DNA of 64,000 nucleotides from Parasponia andersonii (taxonomy: Eukaryota; Streptophyta; Magnoliopsida; Rosales; Cannabaceae), in contig JXTB01000086.1 of the NCBI GenBank assembly GCA_002914805.1, positions 72,381 through 136,380 of the forward strand. The letters run 5' to 3'. Shown in pieces: positions 55,556-64,000 of this stretch. Numbering within the stretch: the first letter of the stretch is position 1; every line of letters starts with the position of its first letter. The notes under the pieces were generated by a model. That model was not told where the DNA came from. It was given only the letters and a program-made list of their open reading frames with translations, and searched no databases. A program made the position numbers and the translations under genes.

Positions 55556-58500
55556 ATGGCTTTAAGTCAAAACCAGGAATTATGCCCCGTCGTGGATTCA
55601 GAGCTGGATTCTCTAAGGAGACAACTCTGCCTTCCTGGTGGAGTGATGCTGCAAAGGGTCGAGAGTCATGTGGACTGGTATCTTTGCCCTTGTGCCCCCG
55701 AAGGTTCCATCATCCTGGGCAGAAAGCATCTGGACTGGCTGCGATTCCCCCTTCCTCCCCTGGTCCACCAATTTTTCTCTTTGACGGAGATCCACCTAAT
55801 GCAGTTGCACGCAAATGGGGTCATGATTCTGATGGGACTTTCCACCCTGTCAGTACTCTATAATTTGCATATTGACCTGGAGGTAATCTTTTATGCTTAC
55901 AAGCTCACCCTCATCCCCAAGAAGAGTTCATATCCCACTTTTTACCTCCAACCGCTGCCAGGACGTCACATCTTCTGGGGCTTGCCGTAGTCTGACAAAC
56001 AATGGGACTCCCACGCCAGGCTATACACCATTGGAGGGGCGTGGTGCTCCCCTTGGGTTAACGGCGAGCACTTCCAAGTTCCCTCAGCTTTCCTGCAGAG
56101 TAAGTGTCAGGTCGTGATTTTTGGGTCTGTGCCCTCCTTATCTATTATTGCTCACGTTATTTTGTCTTATGCAGCCTCGGCAGAAGAGAGTAGGTTCGAG
56201 CCGCGTTTGCCAGCGGGCGGCTCAAAAGCCTGGAGGGGATAGTCATCTTCGGATCTCCCGGGGACTACCAGTACATCCAGGCCATCCTTAACCCCCTGGT
56301 GATGAACATGATGCCCGGGATGGTTTCATACCTCTCATTCCCTCTAGATACCTGGGTCATCACCAAGCACATGTGGAGCTGACTTGACGCCTCCGCCCTG
56401 AACCGATTCTGCCAGGATGAGCATGACAGAATCACCATGGTGGGTCGGCAGGTTACGGCTTCAAGCCAATTGGCGGGTTCCAACGACCTGGTGGCGCCGT
56501 CTAGCCACGAGCTCGAGGAGGCCGTGAGGCTTGTGGCCACAGAGTGCGTTAGGCTCTGCAGTGAGGAGGTTGCCACCCCCAAGAAGGCTAAGGGTAGGTT
56601 CATTTTTGTATCCTTGAGCTTCGTAGGTCAGATTATGTCCGTAAGCTAAACATGTTATTTGTTCTTCGCAGGTTCTGAGACAGGCCCATCGGCTGACCCC
56701 TCACCCGTAAAGGGGGAGCCGTTGCACATAAGGCTCGTGCCAAGGCATCCACTGGTCGGTGCCTCGTGGTGCTCTCAGAAGGTGAAATGCCAGTGGTCCC
56801 CCTCTCCGATACAATCGGACCTCCATCCGAGGGACCGTCTGCCACACGGATCGTACATAGGGAAGAGATGATGCCGAGTCTGGCTGAGGGGTCTGTTGCA
56901 GCAATCTCGTCCACCCCTGACTCCGGTTCGAAATCGAGCGTTGTTAGCCTAGGTAGGGAGATCGCCAAACTCAGTAGGGGGCTCCGAGATTGAAGTCTAG
57001 ATTATCCTCCCCTCCCCCGATCCCTATAAAGTGGCGATGCGAGGTCAGCTCATCTAACGAAGAAGAGGGCTGGGTGGAGAAGAGGGACAGGGTTGCCCCC
57101 TCGTCTAACAGTGATGACGATGGGGCCACACTGACCCTTCTAAGGAGAACAAGGTCAGTTCGCAATGGCCCTCCAAGTGGAGACGCACTACCTCCCGTCG
57201 AGGTCGATGGCGCTTCTGGTGGCGTCGAGCTTCCTTCTGTCCCTACCGTCACTGCTTTGGGGGCATGCCCGGCTAGTGGAGAGGATGCCCTCACGGCTAG
57301 TGGGGCAGGGCTGTGTTCCCCAGGCACAGGCAATGCCCAAGGAGATGGTCCAGCCATAGAGCCGGAGCTGGAGGCGTTCTCTTTGGAGAACGTCGAGCTT
57401 GTCACCAGCCGTACCTTCACACAGGTTTAGTCCATTCGGTTGCTTCTATGTTTTTCAGCATCCCTGCTAAATGCTGACCCTATCTCTTCTTTGTTTAACT
57501 TACAGTTGTCTGCCATCCGATCTTTCTACTCCTTCCGTGTCAGGGACTTGACCGAGGAGCTGAGTTCCCGCTCTGCAATGGCTGAGCGCAGCGAGGTTGC
57601 CCTCGCCGAATTGAGGTCAGATTTCGATTTATATCGGAGCCTCGAGGAGGCGAGGGTCAGCAGCGCAGTGGCTCACACTCTGAGTATCGATAGGACCAGA
57701 CACGAGGAGTTGGCTGCGAGATTGGCTGAGGCGGAGGCTGACAAACTTGCCTACTCCAAGGCCGCCAGACTAGCCCAGGACAAGCTAAGGGTCAAGGAAC
57801 ATGAGTTGCAGAATACCGGGGTAGAGATGGGGCTAGCCTTCATCGCTCGTGACAGGGCTATTGAAGACGCCAAGGAAGCGAGAAAATCCGAGGTGACAGC
57901 TAAGCTTGAGGCCCACTCTCTGCGACGTAGACTTGACCGGTCCAATGAGGTAAACCGATATCTCTTCTTGGATCACAAGAATCTGATGGGTGCTCAAGTG
58001 GAGATGTCTCGCAAACACAGCGAGGACCTTGCCGGTATTAATACTTTTTTGGTCGAATTATCACAGCGGCAAGCGGAGCTCAGGCTGACGGCACTGAAGG
58101 ATAGGCTGGCGGACGCGGATAAACTGAAGACGAGGTACCAGAGGCAGGTGGACATCTTTTCTGTGGAAAGTTACAGGTCTGGCTCGGAGAATAGAGAGTT
58201 CGAAGGCCACATCGAGGAGGTAATGCTAGACCAATTTGATTATCAGAAAGGCGTCCAGAGGGACCACTACTCCGTCAAGTACTATGTGCAGCAGCTCGGG
58301 GATGAGATCAGTATCACGTATCCGGCTGACGTGTTGAAGATGCTTGCTGCGGAAAAGGAGGGGCCCTCTACATCTACTTCTGGTGCCATAGAGCTTGTCC
58401 CCGCTTCCGGTCCACCAGATCAAACTTCAGAGGCCCCAGATGCTCAGCCTAGTCTCGGGGTCTCAACCGGTGAGGGGATTGGCGGGGTCATTGTTTCTAG

Positions 58501-59039
58501 TGACGAATCTGACCCGGCCATGCCACCCTTCACCGAGGCTGGTCCAAGCGCGGGGTTGACTGCGCCCTCTTGGACGGAGGTAACTAGGATTTCTAACTTT
58601 GTAAATTTGTAAAGCTGACCTTCGTTGTAATCCTTTGAATAAATAATAAGAATAGTGCAATTCTCTTTAGTCTGTTTTCTTTTTCTTTGTTAATCTCATC
58701 CGACCGTCTGTATAAATAATTGTATGGACTCGATTTCGGACTACTAGTGAGTCTTCCTCGAGTCATAACTACCAAGATTAGTTCAGGAGATAGGGGTGCA
58801 AGCTTTGACTCATCCAGTTATAACTTGTTTTGGCAGAGTTCGACCCACGTATGTGGCTGGACTTTTCTGACCCCAAGTGGGACCATGCTCGGAACCAGTT
58901 CCAGGGATTGGTCGACCATTGTTTGGACCCGTCGTTGCAAAGGAGAAGGCCTGGGCTCGACTCTTACCAGGAACAAACAGGGCACTATCACTCCGATGTC
59001 TCCTTAAGAGTCCGTTCTAGACCTGTATCCTGTAAGTAG
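55556..59039 (+). pseudogene. Antisense extra gene of element 2 (Transposase_28-like plus coiled coil), nearly intact
   Basis: Multi-exon gene opposite to pol. Exon 1 (55556 to about 56101) has RRQLCLPGGVMLQRVE, LDWLRFPLPPLVHQFF, HANGVMILMGLSTL and KLTLIPKKSSYPTFY; a TAG at 55988-55990 sits where element 1 has AGG. Donor GTAAGT is near 56101, acceptor GCAG near 56175. Further exons run to 57424, then an intron (donor after TFTQ, acceptor CTTACAG at 57505) leads to a long exon (57506 to about 58580). That exon encodes a coiled coil (RSAMAERSEVALAELRSDF and so on) and an acidic Ser/Pro tail. A last exon (about 58837-59039) starts FDPRMWLDFSDPKW. A one-base loss near 56215 breaks exon 2. The product has no recognised enzyme motif; the N-terminal domain resembles the Pfam 'putative gypsy type transposon' family. 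Confidence 0.72.
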
Positions 59040-59142
59040 GGTTTAAGAGTGCACACCACTATTAACCGTGCACTTTGTATTTTTAGGACATAATAAACAG
59101 GCTTTAATCTTAATTTCTGTCCTCACGTTTGGTTTGATACTG

Positions 59143-59411
59143 GACTACTTCCAAGGGGTAGACTCCAAATCCGTTCACATCCTGACTATGCACAAATAAA
59201 TCGTCCCCCGGGTAGAGCCTGTTTCCCTTTAGCTCTTCGAATAGCTAAAACGTTCTTTAAGGGGGGTCTACTTCCAACGGGTGGATCCTGACCTTACTTT
59301 CCTTTAGCCACTCGTATAGCTAAAATGTTCTTTCAGGGGGGTCTACTTCCAACGGGTGGATCTCGACCCTGCTTTCCTTTAGCCACTCGTATAGCTAAAA
59401 TGTTCCTTAGG
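59143..59411. repeat. Tandem array A, element 2 (~75-bp unit, ~3.5 copies)
   Basis: Units at about 59143, 59209, 59264 and 59339 with GGTCTACTTCCAACGGGTGG and TATAGCTAAAATGTTC. Same unit type as 23429-23948 but half as many copies. Confidence 0.88.
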
Positions 59412-59930
59412 AGGTCTGCTGACAAGATTTTTGAGTTGCGCACCCCTTTTCTCTTCGTACATTTTCTCGGGCCATCGGCAAGCGTTTTATTGCACGGTTC
59501 GATTTCCAAAGTACGATTGTTTTCGAGGTCCGCTGGCAAGTTTTGGTTGCGCAGCTTCTCCCTCTGTGTACGTTTTCTCGGGTCGTCGACAGGCAACGTG
59601 ATCCCACAGTACGATCGTTTTCGAAGTCTGTTGGCAAGTTCTTGTTGCACAGCAGTTTCCTCTTCGTATGTTTTCTCGGGTCGTCGACGAGCGACGTGAC
59701 ACCTATAGCATGAGCATTTTTGAGGTTTGCTAGCAAGTTCTGGTTGCACAGCAGTTTCCTCTTCGTACATTTTCTCGAGTCATCAACGAGCAACGTGACT
59801 CCTATAGTACGAGCGTTTTTGAGGTCTGTTGGCAAGTTCTTGTTGCACAATAGTTTCCTCTTTGTACATTTTCTCAGGTCATCGACGAGCGACGTGACTC
59901 CCATAGTACGATCGTTTATTGTGCGAGTAG
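59412..59930. repeat. Tandem array B, element 2 (~100-115-bp unit, ~5 copies)
   Basis: The TGGCAAG landmark (or a variant) occurs near 59418, 59533, 59632, 59728 and 59829. Each unit also has TTTTCTCGGGTCGTCGA and GTACGATCGTTTT. Homologous to 23984-24726. Confidence 0.9.
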
Positions 59931-59934
59931 TGCG

Positions 59935-60260
59935 TATAGTCTGCAACTGTGGCAGACCCTTTTCCATGGTAATTCGGTATGATTTTTTGCCTATGCAAAA
60001 ATAAAACATTGGATCCGCCACTGTGGGCGAACCCTTTTCCGTAGTAGCCTAGTATGCCCCTTTTGCTTGTGCAAATAAAACGTTGGGTTTGCCACTATGG
60101 GCAGACCCTTTTCCATGTGGCAGAAGGTCTGACCTGTTTCAGAATTAAGACTTCTAATACTATAAGCGTTCACATGGTTCTCACGCGTGAATAGTGCGTG
60201 GGGTCTGCCACTGTGGGCAGTCCACTTTTCCATAGCTATCCAAAAGATGAATCCATGCAG
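59935..60260. repeat. Tandem array C, element 2 (~70-bp unit, 3-4 copies)
   Basis: GCCACTGTGGGCAGACCC or close variants occur near 59944, 60017, 60083 and 60210, each followed by TTTTCC. Element 1 has a single such unit near 24750, so this array expanded in one copy only. Confidence 0.8.
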
Positions 60261-60343
60261 TAAAAAGGGAACTTGACCTGTTTTGGATTTAAGTTTCTCA
60301 ATAAGATAAGAATTCACATGGTCTTACATCATATGTATGTGTC

Positions 60344-62139
60344 CTACACGTGATACTTTTTCAAATGCTGAGCGTTCCACGTGTTTGGCAGGTTTTTCCC
60401 GGTCTTGAGCTTTTTCAGGATATACGCACCACTATCGAGTGCTTTGATCACCTCATAGGGTCTGATCCAATTAGAGTTCAGTTTTGAGGAATTCCCTGTT
60501 CTAACTTTCAAGACCCAATCCCTAGCATCGAATCGTCGAGCACTAACTTTTTTGCATAGTAGGCCCTAGCCTGCTGGTGGTATGAAGCCAGGTGGACCAG
60601 GGCCATGTCTCTTGTTTCTTCTAGGACGTCTGTATTGCGGCTTAGCTAGAGTTCGTTTAAGGGGGCATCTTTTACCACTTCGGAGCAGAGGGTCGGGAGG
60701 CCGACCTCGGTCGGGATCACGGCCTCTGATCCATAGACCATGGCGAATGGCGTTCTTCCAGTCAACCTCTGCTCCGTGGTTTGATGAGCCCATATGACGG
60801 TCGGCAGCTCTTCTAACCACTTGCCTTTAGCCTCCTGCAGGTTCTTTTTGATGTTGCTGAATATGGCTTTATTTGTTGCCTCCGCTTGACCATTCTCCTG
60901 AGGGTAGTTCACGGATGAGAAACTAAGCCTTATATCATATAGCTTGCACAGATCCTTGACCTTAGCATTTTGGAACTGTGTACCATGATCGGCGTGTATC
61001 TCTTTCGGGATCCCGAACCGACAGATTATGTTCTTCCAGATGAAATTAATCTTATCTATCTTGTTAACGGTCGCGTAGGCTTCAGCTTCCACCCATTTGG
61101 TGAAGTAATCTGTGGCCAACAGGACATATCTCCTTCCCCTTGGACTTCTAGGGAGCTCTCTGATGATGTCCAGACCCCATTTGGCAAACGGCCAGGGAGT
61201 TATGTTCGAATGAAGTACCTCCGCGGGCTGGCGTTTCATTGGGGCGAACCTCTGGCACTTATTGCATTTCTTGACAAATCGGGTCGCCTCTGTCATCATG
61301 TACAGCCAAAAGTATCTAGCCGTTAGAGTCTTGTGAGCGAGGCTGTGTCTGCCAGAGTGGTTGCCGCATACTCCCTCGTGGATTTCCTCCATTAGCTTTT
61401 GCGCTTCGATGGGACCTATGCACTGCAGTATGTGTCCCATTATCGATCTTCTGTATAACTGTTCACCCACCATCGAGTACCTGGCAGCTTTCAATCTGAC
61501 TGACCTTACTTCCCGGGGGTCTGTGGGCAGGTTCCCGAACATCAAATACTGTGTGATGGGTTTCATCCACCCTTCGTCAGTAGCTTCGGTTGTGAATACA
61601 TGGTGCGCAGGGGTCTGCGGGGGGTCCTCCATACTCCCGCCTTCTAAGAGAACTTCTATGCTTCCAGCCGTACCCCCGGTTGACGCACTCTTAGCTAGCT
61701 CGTCGGCCCTCTGGTTTATCTCCCTGGGGATTGGTTCGATATTGAAATTGCCAAAGCGAGCTTTTGCCCCAATTACCTTGGAGAAGTACCTGTGCAACCT
61801 CGGTTCCTTTACTTCGAAGTCTCCCCTGACTTGACCCGCGATCAACTGTGAGTCGGTCTTTACTACGATATCCTCCACTCCGAAGTGCAGTGCTAGCTCA
61901 AGGCCTTGCAACAGTGCCTCATACTCCGCCTTATTGTTAGTCGCCTGGAAACCGAGCCTCAACGCCTTCTCAATTCTGAGACCCATTGGGATCTCCAAGA
62001 CTATCCTGATACCTGACCCTGAGGCATTTGTGGATTCGTCAGTGTAGAGTGTCCAGGTTGAAGGGGGGCGGAGTTGAGATATCTGATGTGGGTCATGCTG
62101 CTCGCCGAAGGATTCGATTTCCACCAGAAAATCTGCCAT
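60344..62139 (-). pseudogene. Second RNase H and integrase, element 2
   Basis: Open for 497 codons (62139-60646). The second RNase H shows its acidic residues in LYTDESTNASG, NKAEYEALLQG, VKTDSQLIAG and QRADELAK. The integrase zinc domain has H...H in GNHSGRHSLAHKT and C..C in CNKCQRF. The catalytic core has GLDIIREL, HADHGTQFQ and PQENGQAEA, giving D, D, E. GRTPFAMVYGSEAVIPTE follows. A TAG comes after PLNEL (60646), and a frameshift near 60555 separates the last segment (ASYHQQARAYY to AQHLKKYHV, stop at 60344). The catalytic parts therefore look intact, but the protein would be truncated. Confidence 0.9.
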
Positions 62140-62823
62140 GACCTGTCCTTTCTTCGCCGCTCTAGGCCGATACTCGATATCGTATATTCCTAGCTCGATG
62201 GCCTATTTGGTCAGTCGTCCCGACAAGTCTGACTTGGCCAAAATTTGACAGATAGGGAAATCTGTATACACGGTGACCGAATGTGCCTCAAAGTACTGCC
62301 GGAGTTTCTTTTTAGCGTTGACCAGTGCAAGGACCAGCTTTTCTGCCATACTATATCACGTCTCGGCATCCAGAAGCATGCGGTTTATATAAAACACCAG
62401 TTTTCGTTTGCCGTCTTCCTCGATGAACAGTACGGCACTGATCGCTACTTCGGACACCGCTAAATAGGCGTACAGGTGCTCCCCCTCAGCCGGGGAAGCC
62501 AGGATAGGTGGGTGACTCAGATACAGCTTGAGATCTGTCAGTGCCCTGTCCTGTTCCTCCCCTCAGATGACAGTAGAGCTTTTCTTCAAGCATTGGAAGA
62601 AAGGCTTGCATTGGTCGGACATCTTGGAGACGAATCAGCTGAGAGCGGCTATCTTCCCGGCTAGGCGTTGGACCTCCCGAATGGTCGAGGGTCTCTGCAC
62701 ATTCGCGATCGAGGTCAGCTAGGTCGGGTTTGCCTCAATACCTCTCCTACTCACGATATGCCCTAGGAATTGCATAGAGGATACCCCAAACGCACATTTC
62801 TTAGGATTCAGACGCATCTGATG
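62140..62823 (-). pseudogene. RT thumb/connection and first RNase H, element 2
   Basis: Minus strand continues the reverse transcriptase after a TAA at 62824-62826: MRLNPKKCAF and QFLGHIVSRRGIEANPT, then TAG at 62719-62721. Further on are first RNase H motifs (SEVAISAVLFIEE near 62440) and a TAG in place of Trp in the short linker before the second RNase H (near 62203). Element 1 keeps sense codons (CAA, CAG, TGG) at the three stop positions. Confidence 0.8.
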
Positions 62824-64000
62824 TTACCTCAGAATCTGAAAATATTCGTCTAGGTGCCTCAGATGGTCTGAATCTTCCCTATTCTTTACGACCATATCGT
62901 CGATGTAGACCTCCATTGTCTTCCCTAGAAGCCTGGTGAACATTTTATTTATGAACCTTTGGTAGGTTGCCCCCGCGTTCTTCAGGCCAAATGGCATATG
63001 CTTGTAGCAGTACAGACCATGCTCCGTGATAAAAGCTGTGTGGATTTGGTCTTCCGCATACAGGGGGATCTGGTTGTACCTGGAGTAAGCATCTAGAAAG
63101 CTCATTCTGTTGAATCCCGCCGTCGCATCTACTATTTGGACGATTCTTGGCAGGGGGAAGCTATCCTTTGGGCAGGCCTTGTTCAGGTTGGTGAAGTCGA
63201 TGCAAATACGGTCGTCGCCGATTTTCTTTTTCACCACAACCGGGTTGGAGACCCAACGCGGGTATACACATTCCCTGATCAAACCACTCTCCAGTAGCTT
63301 CTCTTCCTCTTTGTTGGTCGCCCTATTTTTCTTTGGCGTGAATCTTCGGGGTTTCTGCCTGACTGAAGGGAAATTGGGATCTATGTTCAACCGATAGCAG
63401 GAGTGTGTGGGGTCTATCCTGGACATGTCGCCATAGGACCACGCGAAGATGTCCTCGTTCCGCTTCAGGAATCCTAACATCTCGTTCTTTTGCTCCTCGG
63501 GTAATAAGGCCCCAATTAGAATCATCTTCACCGGTACTGCCTCTTTCAAAGGGACCGCTACCAGCTCCTCAATCGTGGATTCTGGACCGTTAGACTCCTC
63601 TTCGATTCGCTTCAAGTACGCTGGCAGGCGATCCTTTAATTGATATTCGTCCCCGATTACGGTGCTTGCACCCGCGTCGGCTCCCCTCAGGGTGGCTGAA
63701 AAGCATTTCTTTGCGGAGGCCTGGTCTCCCCTAATGTCTATCGTGTAGAAACCATCCTTTGATAGACATCTTAAGACCTGGTGGTGGGTGGAAGTGACCT
63801 CATGCATGGTGTGGATCCATCCCCTTCCCATAATGACATTGAAGGAGGACTGGCAGTCAATGACGACGAAATCCACGTCCAAGCATCTCTCAGCAGCGCA
63901 GACATTCAGGGTCACAACACCCAAAGGGCAGACCCTCGTGCTATCGAAAGTGAATAGTGGCTGACAGATCGGCCTGAGTGCGCTTCGATCCAGACCCATA
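62824..64000 (-). CDS. Protease end and reverse transcriptase, element 2 (cut by window edge)
   Basis: Open from the window edge to TAA at 62824. The right part is the protease C-terminal half (VDFVVIDCQSSFNVIMGRGW). Reverse transcriptase follows with EKLLESGLIRECVYPRWVSN, ICIDFTNLNKACPKDSFPLP, SFLDAYSRYNQI (catalytic Asp), HMPFGLKNAGATYQR and YIDDMVVKN (catalytic Asp pair). The usual SGYNQI reads SRYNQI here. The true 5' end of the frame lies beyond the window. The premature stop removes thumb and RNase H, so the product would be inactive as a full pol. Confidence 0.88.
   Translation of the reverse strand, partial: MGLDRSALRPICQPLFTFDSTRVCPLGVVTLNVCAAERCLDVDFVVIDCQSSFNVIMGRGWIHTMHEVTSTHHQVLRCLSKDGFYTIDIRGDQASAKKCFSATLRGADAGASTVIGDEYQLKDRLPAYLKRIEEESNGPESTIEELVAVPLKEAVPVKMILIGALLPEEQKNEMLGFLKRNEDIFAWSYGDMSRIDPTHSCYRLNIDPNFPSVRQKPRRFTPKKNRATNKEEEKLLESGLIRECVYPRWVSNPVVVKKKIGDDRICIDFTNLNKACPKDSFPLPRIVQIVDATAGFNRMSFLDAYSRYNQIPLYAEDQIHTAFITEHGLYCYKHMPFGLKNAGATYQRFINKMFTRLLGKTMEVYIDDMVVKNREDSDHLRHLDEYFQILR

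Larger units (their letters stand above)
54378..64000 (-). mobile_element. Tat-like Ty3/gypsy element 2 (partial, runs off right edge)
   Basis: Same family and orientation as 18348-31256. The window shows its 3' LTR, antisense gene, tandem arrays, integrase, both RNase H domains, reverse transcriptase and the end of protease; gag, primer site and 5' LTR lie beyond base 64000. It is better preserved: one 497-codon stretch covers second RNase H through integrase. The five bases before the LTR are TCTAG, which should recur after the missing 5' LTR. Confidence 0.9.

Noticed and set aside
1..64000. tRNA, rRNA and microRNA genes
   Set aside because: No tRNA B-box with matching acceptor stem, no rRNA block and no hairpin I could support as a microRNA were noticed by eye; a covariance-model scan would be decisive.

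Overview
This is a nuclear window from a flowering plant, most likely a eudicot. Genes have GT-AG introns, spacers are very AT-rich, plant TATA boxes and AATAAA signals are present, and about half of the DNA is retrotransposon. I cannot name the species. Two single N bases (20483 and 34510) show it is draft assembly.

Six host genes are supported. (1) A plant-specific uncharacterised protein lies on the minus strand (2863-3381). (2) A two-exon lecithin:cholesterol acyltransferase-like lipase lies on the plus strand (6962-8418). (3) A U-box E3 ligase of the PUB30/31 type lies on the plus strand (14148-15503). (4) A three-exon BSD-domain protein lies on the plus strand (34872-37443). (5) A PHLOEM PROTEIN 2-LIKE A10-type membrane protein lies on the plus strand (39411-40670). 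(6) A two-exon phytosulfokine precursor lies on the minus strand (43008-43396) and carries the YIYTQ pentapeptide. The order U-box, BSD, PP2-A10-like, phytosulfokine matches, as I recall it, Arabidopsis At3g49810, At3g49800, At3g49790 and At3g49780. A 12.9-kb retrotransposon has been inserted between the first two.

Mobile DNA dominates the rest. A complete Ty3/gypsy element (18348-31256, minus strand) has 783/771-bp LTRs, a 5-bp ATTTT target duplication, a tRNA-Asp-like primer site and decayed gag-protease-RT-RNase H-second RNase H-integrase. It also has an antisense, intron-containing extra gene with its own TATA box next to the 3' LTR. A second, better preserved copy of the family starts at 54378 and runs off the right edge. 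Both copies carry several tandem-repeat arrays between integrase and the antisense gene, with different copy numbers. The architecture fits the Tat (Retand/Ogre-like) lineage.

The 43.9-54.4 kb interval is a nest of smaller elements: a Tourist-type MITE with TTA target duplication, a gag-only LTR element, two diverged copies of a long LTR-like repeat with GC-rich minisatellites behind them, and about 1.4 kb of degenerate TTACTAGT-like repeat. A decayed PIF/Harbinger MYB/NAM-associated ORF lies at 9.8-10.7 kb, and several dispersed AT-rich repeat families recur across the window. The strongest candidate for something under-described is the conserved, spliced, antisense gene of the Tat-like family with its private promoter and adjacent repeat arrays.
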